Below, piece after piece: positions 1 through 9,076 of a DNA stretch of 46,832 nucleotides. Origin of the DNA: Prochlorococcus sp. AG-402-I20. GTDB lineage: Bacteria; Cyanobacteriota; Cyanobacteriia; PCC-6307; Cyanobiaceae. The stretch's first letter is position 1. Every line of letters starts with the position of its first letter. Under the pieces are notes generated by a model. It was not told the DNA's origin. It made no database searches and was given only the letters and a program-made list of their open reading frames with translations. The position numbers and the translations under genes were made by a program. The stretch is from positions 1 to 46,832 of the forward strand of contig QCHY01000012.1 of assembly GCA_003216975.1 (NCBI GenBank), given 5' to 3'.

Positions 1-467
1 GGGACAATTTCTTTAACAAAAGGTACCAAAACTTTTTTACCTTCCACTAACTCTATCTCTAGCAGATCGTTTCCTCCCTTGATTAAGTCAGTTACATAAC
101 CAATTCGAGTCTTTTTGGGACCTCTTCTTGCTTCTAAACCAATTAAGTCAAAGTAATGGTACTCATCTTTACTCAAAATTGGTCTGTTATCAACTGGTAT
201 AACTAGTTTCCAACCAATAATTTCTTCTGCTGAACTTCTATTAGATACTCCCTCGATAGAAATTACATAAATTGATTTACCTGGAATAAGCGTTCCTTTT
301 TTTAAGTTTATTTCAGTCGGTAATTCGTTAGTTTTTTGAATCCATCGTTTCCCTGGTTTTGTAAATCTTTCAGGAAAGTCGCTGTTTGGTTTGATTCGAA
401 TATCTCCTTTTAAACCCTGCGGAGCAACAATTTCACCTATGGACATCCATTTATTTTTTTCTATCAT
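1..467 (-). CDS. rimM: Ribosome maturation factor RimM (partial, C-terminus outside window)
   Basis: RimM binds ribosomal protein S19 in the 30S head and helps late 16S rRNA maturation. I translated this leftward frame by hand because it runs off the left edge. It starts MIEKNKWMSIGEIVAPQG and continues with LKGDIRIKPNSDFPERF, the conserved G-x-I-x-x-x-x-G-x-x-G-x-x-R pattern of the RimM N-terminal beta-barrel. A PRC-barrel-like section follows, with DEYHYFDLIGLEA and GYVTDLIKGGNDLLEIE. About 155 codons are visible; the family is usually 165-190 residues, so only the last part is missing. It is divergent from ndhS across about 45 bases, which must hold both start regions. The family call is firm. 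Confidence 0.9.
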   Translation of the reverse strand, partial: MIEKNKWMSIGEIVAPQGLKGDIRIKPNSDFPERFTKPGKRWIQKTNELPTEINLKKGTLIPGKSIYVISIEGVSNRSSAEEIIGWKLVIPVDNRPILSKDEYHYFDLIGLEARRGPKKTRIGYVTDLIKGGNDLLEIELVEGKKVLVPFVKEIV

Positions 468-512
468 TTTTGTGAGTAGACTTTTTAAAAGTTTATTTGA
501 ATATGTTTGATT

Positions 513-698
513 ATGGCTGATTCAAAAGACCCTATTCTCCCTGGCTCAACAGTAACTGTTAATAACCATGAGTCAATTTACAACGGTTATGAAGGCTTTG
601 TTCAAAGAATCAGTGGTGATAAAGCGGCGGTACTTTTTGAAGGAGGTAATTGGGACAAATTATTAACACTACCTTTGCAAGATCTAGTGAAAAGCTAA
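513..698 (+). CDS. ndhS: NAD(P)H dehydrogenase-1 subunit S (NdhS)
   Basis: This small SH3-like protein is the cyanobacterial and plastid NDH-1 subunit that forms the ferredoxin docking site on the membrane arm complex, used in cyclic electron flow and respiration. The 61-residue product has ILPGSTVTVNN, a conserved YNGYEGFVQRI stretch and AAVLFEGGNWDKL, which match the family closely. An upstream TTG at 507 is in frame, but the ATG at 513 (MADSKDP) is the more natural start. It converges on rnc with a 25-base gap. No transmembrane segment is present, as expected of a peripheral subunit. I recognise it from its family sequence, not from neighbours. Confidence 0.82.
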   Translation: MADSKDPILPGSTVTVNNHESIYNGYEGFVQRISGDKAAVLFEGGNWDKLLTLPLQDLVKS

Positions 699-723
699 TT
701 AATTATTTTCCAAAATAAACTCA

Positions 724-1470
724 TTACTTATCAATCCGATTATTCTCGAAATACTTCAATGCGTTATTTGCTGCATTCTTTTCGGCTTGTTTCATTGATT
801 TTCCCCAACCTTCAGCTATCGATCGATTTTTGATATAAACAGTACAAAAAAATCGTTTAGGATTGTCATGCTTTTTGTCAATTTCAGTTGTTTTATATAT
901 GGGAATTGATAAACCTTTACTTTGAGTTAATTCCTGAAGTGCTGATTTATAATTTTTTTTATGAGGATCGGCTAGAACTTCTTTACTTTTTTCATCCCAA
1001 AATGGAATAAGCCAATCTTTAATAGGTTCTAAAATAGTGAGGCTTTCATACAAAGCTCCTATTAATGCTTCAGTTGCCTCTGCTTGAATAGTTGCATTCG
1101 CTGATTTATCATTAAGGGCTTTTTTCCCAATTACTAATACACTCTTGATTTCTATTTTTTTACCAACTTCTTCGAGCCATTGATCACTAACCAGATGTGA
1201 ACGAAGTTCAGATCTTTCTCCTACTTTCATGTATGGATATTTATTTTTTATGAAATCTGATGCAATTAGTCTTAGAACTGCATCTCCAAGAAATTCAAGA
1301 TTTTCATAATTCATTTCACTATTTGCGGAACTATGAGTTAGTGATTCGTTAAGATATAAAATATTTTTTATTTTTTTATTAGTAAATTCATTTTGATATT
1401 TTTGAGCTAAATTTAGACTTCGAACAAAATTAATTATTTCTTCTACTCTTTGATTTGAGATTTGCATCAT
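724..1470 (-). CDS. rnc: Ribonuclease III
   Basis: This is a double-strand-specific endoribonuclease that processes rRNA precursors and structured mRNAs. At 248 residues it has the usual two-domain layout. The catalytic domain carries the signature ENLEFLGDAVLRLIASD at about residues 56-72 (metal-binding Glu and Asp) and a second acidic site in AEATEALIGALYE near residue 130. A C-terminal double-stranded RNA-binding domain follows, from NYKSALQELTQ to about KQAEKNAANNALKYF. Two ATG codons stand at the start (MMQIS), either of which could be used. It lies just upstream of the RNase P RNA on the same strand, so two RNA-processing genes sit side by side. The call is secure. Confidence 0.95.
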   Translation of the reverse strand: MMQISNQRVEEIINFVRSLNLAQKYQNEFTNKKIKNILYLNESLTHSSANSEMNYENLEFLGDAVLRLIASDFIKNKYPYMKVGERSELRSHLVSDQWLEEVGKKIEIKSVLVIGKKALNDKSANATIQAEATEALIGALYESLTILEPIKDWLIPFWDEKSKEVLADPHKKNYKSALQELTQSKGLSIPIYKTTEIDKKHDNPKRFFCTVYIKNRSIAEGWGKSMKQAEKNAANNALKYFENNRIDK

Positions 1471-1540
1471 GATTTAAAGCATATAATTCAATTGGAAAGA
1501 AATAGGAATCTGTATGTAATTTTTTAGTATTAAATAAAGT

Positions 1541-1940
1541 GAAAGCAGGTCATAAGCCGGGTTCTGTTCATTCATCTTTCCTTAGAAAGAGGATGGGTAA
1601 TCATCTATCTGGGACTAACGTCACCGATAGCCTCAAGCGGCTCTCCACAGGGACATGGTCTATGGCCATCCAGTGTCCCTCGCCTTGCTCCTAGCCGGGG
1701 TTTACCTAGCCAGCACCTCTCGATGCTGCTGGTGCGCTCTTACCGCACCTTTGCACCCTTGCCGCGCTTGTTGGGATTTCCCCATTAAGCATTAGGCGGT
1801 GTGTTTCTGTGGCACTATCCTCACGGTCACCCGCACTGGGTATTACCCAGCAAGCCTGGCCATATAGGAGCCCGGACTTTCCTCAATTGAATTCTTCAGC
1901 TAATTGCTGAAGGTCAATTGCGATCACCTCCCCTGCTTTC
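1541..1940 (-). ncRNA. rnpB: RNase P RNA (M1-type ribozyme)
   Basis: This is the catalytic RNA that removes tRNA 5' leaders. Read leftward, it begins GAAAGCAGGGGAGGTGATC and ends GGCTTATGACCTGCTTTC, so its ends form a perfect nine-base P1 helix (GAAAGCAGG with CCTGCTTTC). Between them are the hallmark conserved blocks GAGGAAAGTCCGGGCTCC near the 5' end and the GAACCCGGCTTATGACC pairing partner near the 3' end. A GGGTGCAAAGGTGCGGTAAGAGCGCACC block lies in the specificity domain (quoted here as joined short motifs GGGTGCAAAGG, TGCGGTAAGAG and CGCACC). At about 400 nucleotides it matches the cyanobacterial A-type RNA. Exact ends were set from P1 and could be off by a few bases. Confidence 0.96.
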
Positions 1941-1975
1941 CACTCCATCATGCCTCAAGGCATAATTAATTTCAG

Positions 1976-2049
1976 GGGGCTGTAGCTCAGTTGGATAGAG
2001 CGACGGTTTCCTAAACCGTAGGTCGTGGGTTCAAGTCCCGCCAGCCCCG
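1976..2049 (+). tRNA. tRNA-Arg (anticodon CCU)
   Basis: The 74-base cloverleaf is complete. The acceptor stem pairs GGGGCTG with CAGCCCC, with discriminator G at 2049. The anticodon stem pairs ACGGT with ACCGT around loop TTCCTAA, giving anticodon CCT, which reads AGG arginine codons. The T-loop TTCAAGT lies in stem GTGGG/CCCGC, and CCA is not encoded. It runs rightward, divergent from the RNase P RNA, with 35 bases between them. Confidence 0.97.
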
Positions 2050-2148
2050 TTCAAAAAACGAATTAAAACTAAAATTTGTCTTCCTATATGTGGTGGGTGT
2101 GCAAAATCCTAACTCTCTCGCTAGCGTTGGTGTAGTGAATAAGTCAAC

Positions 2149-2487
2149 ATGGCCCAGCTTCACGATCTTCGCTTACGGTTGCTTGTTCAACAAGAGAGTG
2201 AGCGCATATCTAACTCTCAACCTAGTGATTTAGATCTATCAATTGTTCAAGCTCGATGCTTATGTTGGTTAACACTTTTAGCTGAAGCACATGAAGAACA
2301 AGCTAATGATGCTGAAGGAAGAGGTGATACAGAACAAGCTATGGGATGGTTTGCCGATTCAATGAGATTACGTGATGTTATTCAAGTGATTACCAGTATT
2401 GAAATACCTATACCTGGAAGCTCTGATTTAGATAGTAATGATGCAGGAGGAGACTTATATGACAGTGAGCCCCCTATGACGGCATAG
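2149..2487 (+). CDS. Conserved picocyanobacterial protein, unknown function
   Basis: I do not recognise a functional family. The 112-residue product is mostly helical, with a leucine- and arginine-rich first third (LHDLRLRLLVQQESERI), a tryptophan-containing helix (ARCLCWLTLLAEAHEEQ), a second helix (GWFADSMRLRDVIQVITSIE) and an acidic, disordered-looking tail. There is no signal peptide, membrane segment or metal-binding pattern. It is followed after about 30 bases by another unknown gene on the same strand, so the pair may be an operon. The ATG start lies shortly after a tRNA gene, and codon use looks native, which supports a real gene. Confidence 0.7.
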   Translation: MAQLHDLRLRLLVQQESERISNSQPSDLDLSIVQARCLCWLTLLAEAHEEQANDAEGRGDTEQAMGWFADSMRLRDVIQVITSIEIPIPGSSDLDSNDAGGDLYDSEPPMTA

Positions 2488-2517
2488 GAAATGCAATGAT
2501 GGTTTTAAGCTGCCTTG

Positions 2518-2976
2518 ATGAAGGTGCCCGAAGAACCATGCCAATGTCCAGATTGCCTCAGATTTTACAGGGAACATGATCGTTTGATTAGAGAGTTCCC
2601 CACTTTGCGTCAACAACAAGAGATCAATTGGGCTGCGCTTCAATCTTTTAGAACTTTATGTGGGAGAGTTTTAGAAGATTTGCAAAAGAAAATGAATAAA
2701 AATACGGACAATCAATTCGAAGAAAATTGTCAAACTGGAACTCTCGAGAAAAAAGAAAAATCTATTACTCAAGTTGTTTCTGATCTAGAGAATATTAATG
2801 CTCATCTTTATTCAATTGAAGCTTTAATGGAAAGAATTTTTGATGTCAAAGTTACTGATGAAGTTGAAGATATATTTCGAGAAGTTGCTGGTGAACTTGC
2901 TCCAGATCCACTTAATATTGATCGATTAAGGTTGAATAGATTATTACATCAAACGCCAGACTTGCCTGATAAGTAG
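2518..2976 (+). CDS. Conserved hypothetical protein with N-terminal Cys cluster
   Basis: Function is unknown. The product (152 residues from the ATG at 2518; a TTG lies one codon earlier) begins with KVPEEPCQCPDCLRFYREHD. Its C-x-C-x-x-C cluster looks like half of a metal site, but no second cysteine pair follows at the spacing of a zinc ribbon; one lone Cys is near residue 50 and another near 71. A basic-acidic helical stretch follows, then a C-terminal helical segment (EALMERIFDVKVTDEVEDI). It ends four bases before the convergent glgP stop codon, so the two messages must overlap at their 3' ends. Confidence 0.7.
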   Translation: MKVPEEPCQCPDCLRFYREHDRLIREFPTLRQQQEINWAALQSFRTLCGRVLEDLQKKMNKNTDNQFEENCQTGTLEKKEKSITQVVSDLENINAHLYSIEALMERIFDVKVTDEVEDIFREVAGELAPDPLNIDRLRLNRLLHQTPDLPDK

Positions 2977-2980
2977 CTAT

Positions 2981-5500
2981 TTATTTTTCACAACTTATTT
3001 CTACAGGTAATGGTTTAACTTTCCATATAGATTGACAATATTCTCTTATTGATCTGTCTGATGAGAAAAACCCTGACCTTGCTGTATTTAATAATGCCAT
3101 GCGGTTCCATTTTTGGCTCTTTTTCCAGGCTTGACTAACCTCATCTTGTGCACGAAGGTAATCATCAAAATCTGCCATTACAAAGAAAGGATCATTTCCT
3201 GTCAAAATATTTATTATTGGTCTAAATAGCTCGCTGTCACCATTACTAAAATGCCCAACTTCTATTAATTTAAGAGTCTCTTGCAGTTCATTCGATTCTG
3301 AAATAAAGCTATTGGGACTATATCCTTGATCTCTTAATTTCATGATTTCTGACTCAGTCTTTCCAAACAAAAAGAAGTTTTCTTCGCCTACTCTTTCTCT
3401 GATTTCTACATTAGCTCCATCAAGTGTTCCGATTGTTAAAGCTCCATTCATGGCGAACTTCATATTTCCAGTTCCTGAGGCTTCTTTCCCCGCAGTTGAA
3501 ATTTGTTCAGAAAGATCAGTTGCTGGATAGACTTGCTCACCAAGTTTCACGTTGTAGTCAGGAAGAAAAACTACCCTTAGCAATCCATCCATATCAGGAT
3601 CTGCATTTACTACATCTGCTATTCCATTGATAAATCTAATCATTAGTTTCGCCATGAAATAACCTGGTGCCGCTTTTCCTCCAAAAATGATGGTACGGGG
3701 TGCAATGTTTTGTGTTATTCCATTTTTAATTCTTAGATATTGTGCAATAACTTGCAAAGCATTTAAATGTTGTCTCTTATATTGATGAATTCTTTTGACT
3801 TGAACGTCAAACAAAGTTGAGGGATCGACAAGAACTCCAGTTTGTCTATGTATATAACCGGCGAGCTTCCTTTTGCCAGATAGTTTGGCGGATGCAAAAA
3901 GATCTAAAAAATTAGTGTCATTTTCTTTTTTTTCTAATTCTTTTAATAGGTCCATATTAGTAATCCAATTAGGACCTATTTCTTTATCAAGAAGTTTTGA
4001 AAGTTCAGGATTTGCTAGAGCCACCCATCTACGTGGAGTAACTCCATTGGTGACATTAGTGAATTTTTCAGGCCAGAGTTCTGCAAATTCAGGTAGTAAT
4101 TGTCTCTTGATTAGATCTGAATGAAGCGCAGCTACTCCATTGACATGGTGAGCTCCTATTGTCGCTAAATGTGCCATGCGAATGGCTTTCCCACCTTCTT
4201 CGTCAATAATTGAAAGCTTCCTTAAAATCGAGTCATTTCCAGGATACTTCAGTCTTACTTGTTGTAAGAATCGTCTATTTATTTCATAGATAAGTTCTAA
4301 ATGTCTGGGTAATAAATTTTTAAACAGGGTAAGATCCCATTTCTCGAGAGCTTCGGGCAACAAAGTGTGGTTTGTATATGCTACTGATCTATTTGTAATT
4401 TCCCAGGCTTTATCCCAGTCCAATCTATGTTGATCGATTAATAGTCTCATTAGCTCTGCAACTGCAATAGCTGGATGAGTGTCATTCAGTTGAACTGTCC
4501 AGTGATTGGGAAATTCCTCAACAGTTATAGACCTCTTTTCTAAACTCCGAAGCATATCTTGTAACGAACAACTTACAAAAAAGTGCTGTTGCTTTAAACG
4601 TAATCTTCTACCTTCATCAGTTCCATCATTTGGATATAGAACTTTTGACAGAGTTTCTGATGCTACTTTCTCTTCAACAGCTCCGTAGTAATCCCCAATA
4701 TTGAAAGCGTAGAAATCAAAACTTTCGGTTGCATCAGCTCTCCATAATCTCAATCGATCACAGCTATTTACTCGATAACCAAGAACAGGTACATCGTGTG
4801 GAACACCTATCGCGTGTTCGCTTGGAATCCATCGAGAGCGATAGTTTCCATTGTCATCTGTATAGCTCTCGGTTTGGCCTCCAAAACCGACTAAACAGGC
4901 TTCATCTGGTTGAGGTAATTCCCAGGGCCATCCCCCTTTGAGCCATTTATCAGTGACTTCTACTTGCCAACCATCCCTGATTAATTGGTTGAAAATACCA
5001 AATTCGTACCTTATGCCATATCCCACTGCAGGGACTTGCAGACTTGCAAGTGATTCCATATAGCAAGCTGCAAGTCTTCCTAATCCTCCATTCCCCAGCC
5101 CAGGCTCTTCCTCTACTTCCAAAATCTCATTTAGAGATTCAATTCCAAACCTTTTAAGAGCTTCTTCTGCCTCTTTCCTTATGCCTAGATTTAGTAAATT
5201 ATTATTGAGTTGAGGTCCTATTAGGAATTCAGCTGAAAGATATGCAACTGTTTTTTGAGGTCTTGCTCTTATTGTCTCTTGACTCGTTAAATATCTACTC
5301 ATCAATCTATCTCTAACAGCAAAGCTCAAAGCCATATAGAGATCTCTCAGACTTGCAGATGTAGCTAGCTTGCCAAGAGTAAAAAAGAGATGCTCAGTCA
5401 TTCCATCGAAGACGGCATCAGCATCCATGCCAGCCCGAACAGGATCCGCATAGCATCCTGGGGTAGGCAGACGCAGGTCTAGTGACTGGGAGCTGCTCAT
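2981..5500 (-). CDS. glgP: Glycogen phosphorylase
   Basis: The enzyme cleaves alpha-1,4 glucan with phosphate to release glucose-1-phosphate, mobilising glycogen in the dark. The 839-residue length is normal for the family. Clear motifs are the N-terminal LSAEFLIGPQLNNNL, EEEPGLGNGGLGRLAACYME, HPAIAVAELMRLL, the VKRIHQYKRQHLN block, and the pyridoxal-phosphate lysine segment EASGTGNMKFAMNGAL followed by TIGTLDGANVEIRE. The start MSSSQSLDLRLPTPG is a clean ATG. The gene converges with the preceding small gene and is divergent from the antiporter gene across about 165 bases. The call is secure; regulation is not visible in the sequence. Confidence 0.97.
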   Translation of the reverse strand: MSSSQSLDLRLPTPGCYADPVRAGMDADAVFDGMTEHLFFTLGKLATSASLRDLYMALSFAVRDRLMSRYLTSQETIRARPQKTVAYLSAEFLIGPQLNNNLLNLGIRKEAEEALKRFGIESLNEILEVEEEPGLGNGGLGRLAACYMESLASLQVPAVGYGIRYEFGIFNQLIRDGWQVEVTDKWLKGGWPWELPQPDEACLVGFGGQTESYTDDNGNYRSRWIPSEHAIGVPHDVPVLGYRVNSCDRLRLWRADATESFDFYAFNIGDYYGAVEEKVASETLSKVLYPNDGTDEGRRLRLKQQHFFVSCSLQDMLRSLEKRSITVEEFPNHWTVQLNDTHPAIAVAELMRLLIDQHRLDWDKAWEITNRSVAYTNHTLLPEALEKWDLTLFKNLLPRHLELIYEINRRFLQQVRLKYPGNDSILRKLSIIDEEGGKAIRMAHLATIGAHHVNGVAALHSDLIKRQLLPEFAELWPEKFTNVTNGVTPRRWVALANPELSKLLDKEIGPNWITNMDLLKELEKKENDTNFLDLFASAKLSGKRKLAGYIHRQTGVLVDPSTLFDVQVKRIHQYKRQHLNALQVIAQYLRIKNGITQNIAPRTIIFGGKAAPGYFMAKLMIRFINGIADVVNADPDMDGLLRVVFLPDYNVKLGEQVYPATDLSEQISTAGKEASGTGNMKFAMNGALTIGTLDGANVEIRERVGEENFFLFGKTESEIMKLRDQGYSPNSFISESNELQETLKLIEVGHFSNGDSELFRPIINILTGNDPFFVMADFDDYLRAQDEVSQAWKKSQKWNRMALLNTARSGFFSSDRSIREYCQSIWKVKPLPVEISCEK

Positions 5501-5664
5501 AAAGGCATCAAATGTTTCTGGACGCTAGCTAATAAAGCTTGAGTAATCAGTTAGTAACTTCAGATCCACACCTTATTGATTAAGTCTCCATTGATACTTA
5601 TGCCAAATATGCCCTGTGATTAGGTAATTTATGTCTTAAAGAAAAGGCTTTTCTAGTAAACCTG

Positions 5665-7038
5665 ATGGTATTAACTCCCTTAGTCTCAGCCCTAAATACG
5701 CATGATGTAGAGGTTGCGGAAACACTGATAGGGGTCATTAATTTCTTAATGATTTTTGTTGCAGCAAGGACTTTGGCTGAAATCTTAGTTCGACTAAGTT
5801 TGCCTACAATCGTCGGTGAACTTCTTGCGGGAGTTTTAATTGGTGCTTCAGGATTACATCTTCTTTTGCCGCCAAGTGCTCATGCTGAATTAAATCAAGG
5901 TTTTGTTTCTCTGATTAGCACACTTGCTTCAGTACCCAAAGAGGCAGTTCCGGATATTTATTTTGAAACTTTTCCATCATTACAAGCAGTAGCAACTTTG
6001 GGACTATATGCGTTGTTATTTCTAACCGGTCTGGAAAGTGAATTAGAGGAACTTGTAGCGGTTGGAGCGCAAGCCTTCACTGTTGCAATGGCGGGGGTGA
6101 TTTTGCCATTTGCTTTTGGAACTTTTGGATTAATGTTTATTTTCCAAGTAGATATCATTCCTGCGATATTTGCTGGCGCATCTATGACTGCGACAAGTAT
6201 TGGTATTACTGCAAGTGTTTTTGGTGAACTTGGATATTTAAAAACTCGCGAGGGTCAAATTGTTATTGGTGCTGCAGTTCTGGATGACATTCTTGGAATT
6301 GTAATTCTTGCTGTTGTAGTTGCACTTGCTACAGGAGGATCTTTGCAAATTGCTCCCATTGTCAAATTAGTATTAGCTGCAACTGTTTTTGTTATTGCTG
6401 CAATTGCACTTAGTAGAACAGCAGCTCCAGCATTTGATTGGTTGCTTGAAAGACTTAAAGCTCCTGGAGCTGTTGTTGTAGCTTCGTTTGTGATCTTAGT
6501 CCTAAGCTGTTTTGTTGCTACTGCTATTGGTTTAGAAGCTGCTTTGGGCGCTTTCGCAGCTGGATTGATACTAAGTAGTTCAAAAAATAATCATGCAATA
6601 CAACAATCTGTTTTGCCTTTGGTATCGCTATTTGCAACTATTTTCTTTGTTCTTGTTGGAGCAGGTATGGATCTGTCTGTAATCAACCCTCTTGATCCTG
6701 AGAGTCGATCTGCGCTCGTTGTGGCTGGTTTTTTATTTATTGTGGCAATTGTTGGAAAAATTGCGGCTGGTTGGTCCTTTGTGATTGATAAACCAACAAA
6801 TCGATTGGTAGTTGGCTTGGGAATGATGCCTCGTGGTGAGGTTGGATTGATATTTTTAGGATTAGGAACAAGTGCTGGTTTGCTTACCCCTTCCCTTGAG
6901 GCTGCAATATTGTTAATGGTTATTGGAACTACATTTTTAGCTCCCGTATTACTAAGAGTTGTTTTGAAAGATAAACCCCCTTCAGGTGGTAATTCTATTC
7001 CTGATGAGGTAGCAGCTGATCCAGTGGGATTAGTTTAG
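5665..7038 (+). CDS. CPA2-family cation/proton antiporter (Kef/Na+:H+ exchanger type)
   Basis: This inner-membrane protein should exchange Na+ or K+ for protons. The 457 residues contain about twelve hydrophobic segments. Family features include LPTIVGELLAGVLIGASGLH near residues 45-64, TSIGITASVFGELGYLKTREGQIVIGAAVLDDILGI (quoted as parts: TSIGITASVFGEL and VIGAAVLDDILGI) with the tandem aspartates of the ion path, and MMPRGEVGLIFLGLG near residue 385. The charged N- and C-termini are short and there is no TrkA-N regulatory domain, so it is not a full KefB/C. Substrate ion and direction cannot be read from the sequence. It is a single gene, with an alpha/beta hydrolase gene 118 bases downstream. 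Confidence 0.88.
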   Translation: MVLTPLVSALNTHDVEVAETLIGVINFLMIFVAARTLAEILVRLSLPTIVGELLAGVLIGASGLHLLLPPSAHAELNQGFVSLISTLASVPKEAVPDIYFETFPSLQAVATLGLYALLFLTGLESELEELVAVGAQAFTVAMAGVILPFAFGTFGLMFIFQVDIIPAIFAGASMTATSIGITASVFGELGYLKTREGQIVIGAAVLDDILGIVILAVVVALATGGSLQIAPIVKLVLAATVFVIAAIALSRTAAPAFDWLLERLKAPGAVVVASFVILVLSCFVATAIGLEAALGAFAAGLILSSSKNNHAIQQSVLPLVSLFATIFFVLVGAGMDLSVINPLDPESRSALVVAGFLFIVAIVGKIAAGWSFVIDKPTNRLVVGLGMMPRGEVGLIFLGLGTSAGLLTPSLEAAILLMVIGTTFLAPVLLRVVLKDKPPSGGNSIPDEVAADPVGLV

Positions 7039-7156
7039 GAAATCGTTTATAATTCTTTTTCAAAAAGGTGAGGAAATTTCGAAAAAAAGAAATAAAATTA
7101 CTAATCTGTTTCTATCGATGATTTACTAGGATCTATAAGTGTCAGTTTATTCTTAA

Positions 7157-8068
7157 ATGGTTTCCTCAGTTGCGGAGAAAAATCTTTCTGATTGGAAATT
7201 CTTAGGTCATTCTGTTCACAGTGTGAGTATTATTCCTGAAAATCATAAAAACAAGACTGTCAAAGACAAAGGACCAGCAATTCTTTTGATTCATGGCTTT
7301 GGTGCATCTACAACTCATTGGCGGCATAACTTGCCAGCACTAGGAAAGAAGTATGAAGTTCATGCTCTAGATCTTCTTGGCTTTGGTAAAAGTTCTAAAC
7401 CTGGTGGTCTTGCTTATGGAGGTCCACTTTGGAAAGATCAGATAGTTTCATACGTCAAAGAAAATATTGGGAGACCAACAATACTTGTTGGTAATTCTCT
7501 AGGAGGATATGCCGCGCTTGCAAGTGGGGCTGCTTTGGGTGATGAAGCAGCAGGTGTGGTTTTATTAAATGCCGCAGGTTATTTCAGTGAGGACAAAAAA
7601 CCAATCACAGGATTTTGGGCTACCGCTAGAAAAACTGTCGCTGGCATCTTTTTCAAAAATGCTTTATTGCAAAGGATAATTTTTGAAAATCTTAGACAGC
7701 CTTCAACAATTAAACGTACTTTGAATCAAGTGTATATTGATACATCAAACGTTGATGATGAACTAGTAGAAGCCATACGAAAACCATCTTTGGATTCTGG
7801 GGCTTTTAATGTCTTCAAAAGTGTTTTTGATCCTGCAGGGCCTCAGGGAAGACCACTTGATGAGTTGTTTGCTCAGTTGAAAGCACCATTGTTATTGCTC
7901 TGGGGTAATCGAGATCCTTGGATGAATGCACCTGGTAAAAGAGCTACCTATCAAAAACACACACCAGAAAATACAAAAGAAGTTGTTTTAGATGCTGGTC
8001 ATTGTCCTCATGATGAAGTTCCTGATCAGGTTAATTCTGCTCTTTTAGAATGGATTGACCATCTTTAA
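7157..8068 (+). CDS. Alpha/beta-fold hydrolase
   Basis: This is a soluble serine hydrolase of the epoxide hydrolase/haloperoxidase-like group. It has the oxyanion loop HGFGAS (residues 46-51), the nucleophile elbow GNSLGG with Ser114, a WGNRDPW segment carrying the likely acid, and AGHCPHDE carrying the catalytic His. A variable cap domain lies between residues 140 and 220. The 303-residue size is typical. Substrate is unknown; related cyanobacterial and plastid proteins include chlorophyll-dephytylase-like enzymes, but nothing here decides that. The mutarotase-like gene starts three bases after its stop, so the two are cotranscribed. Confidence 0.88.
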   Translation: MVSSVAEKNLSDWKFLGHSVHSVSIIPENHKNKTVKDKGPAILLIHGFGASTTHWRHNLPALGKKYEVHALDLLGFGKSSKPGGLAYGGPLWKDQIVSYVKENIGRPTILVGNSLGGYAALASGAALGDEAAGVVLLNAAGYFSEDKKPITGFWATARKTVAGIFFKNALLQRIIFENLRQPSTIKRTLNQVYIDTSNVDDELVEAIRKPSLDSGAFNVFKSVFDPAGPQGRPLDELFAQLKAPLLLLWGNRDPWMNAPGKRATYQKHTPENTKEVVLDAGHCPHDEVPDQVNSALLEWIDHL

Positions 8069-8071
8069 TTC

Positions 8072-8929
8072 ATGCCCGTCAGTTTCAAGAAGAAGAGAAA
8101 CCCTTACCCTCACTGGGAATATTCAAATACTGAGTACGATTCATTAATAAGAATTGCTCCTGAACGAGGAGGATTGATTACTGAATGGCGTAGCGAAGGT
8201 AAAGATCTTTTGTATTTTGATTTGGAGCGTTTCCTGGATGAAGACAAAAGTGTTCGAGGTGGAATACCTATCCTTTTCCCCATATGCGGTGATTTATCTG
8301 AGAGCTATTTAGTTGGCACTAATGAGTATGATTTGAAACAGCATGGTTTCGCAAGAGATTTACCTTGGTCAATTAATTTATTAAAAGATAAGTTAGGAAT
8401 CAGGCTAAAGCTAGTTGATACAGAAGATTCTCATTCTTGTTTCCCTTTCTTTTTTACTCTATTGATGGATGTTTACTTGAAAGAAAAAAGTCTTCAAATA
8501 TCGGTTAAAATTTATAATCAGGGTCAAGAATCTATGCCCTTTAGTTTTGGTCTGCATCCATATTTTCAGGTTTCAGATTTACAAAAGATAAAGATTGATG
8601 GTTTGCCTGGAAAATGTATTGATCAAACTAATATGAAAGTTACTAATGCTTCTGACCAGATTGGAATTTTAGATAAAGGAGTTGATTTTCTTTCCTATCC
8701 TTCTTGTTCGGTTAAACTTTTCGATTGTTTATCTAGGAACGTAATTGAATTAATTCACCAAGAGCCAATGGATACAACTGTTGTATGGACAGATCCACCC
8801 AGGCAGATGGTTTGTCTTGAACCATGGACTAGCCCCAGGAATTCATTAGTGACTGGAGACAGAAAACTTGAAATTAAACCAGCACAATATATTGAATTAT
8901 TTACCACTTTTAAACATAATTCTTTTTAG
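8072..8929 (+). CDS. Aldose 1-epimerase / hexose-6-phosphate mutarotase-like protein
   Basis: It belongs to the galactose mutarotase-like beta-sandwich superfamily, whose members interconvert sugar anomers. Seen motifs are GGIPILFPICGDL (residues 67-79), KQHGFARDLPW with a conserved His, SFGLHPYFQV with the second active-site His, and VCLEPWTSPRN with the catalytic Glu near the C-terminus. The 285 residues match the YeaD-like family better than the longer GalM. It starts three bases after the alpha/beta hydrolase stop, so it is an operon member. A role in anomer conversion of glucose-6-phosphate or galactose is inferred from family membership only. Confidence 0.83.
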   Translation: MPVSFKKKRNPYPHWEYSNTEYDSLIRIAPERGGLITEWRSEGKDLLYFDLERFLDEDKSVRGGIPILFPICGDLSESYLVGTNEYDLKQHGFARDLPWSINLLKDKLGIRLKLVDTEDSHSCFPFFFTLLMDVYLKEKSLQISVKIYNQGQESMPFSFGLHPYFQVSDLQKIKIDGLPGKCIDQTNMKVTNASDQIGILDKGVDFLSYPSCSVKLFDCLSRNVIELIHQEPMDTTVVWTDPPRQMVCLEPWTSPRNSLVTGDRKLEIKPAQYIELFTTFKHNSF

Positions 8930-9076
8930 TTATTTAAGTTTTTAAGGATTATAATGTGTCGGTAATTAAATTTTAATTTATAATTTTTTGTATGACAAAT
9001 ATTTCAATATTTTGTTAGTTTTTGCATCTATGATCAATATATTATAGATTCATCATTCATGAATTTGTGATGAATA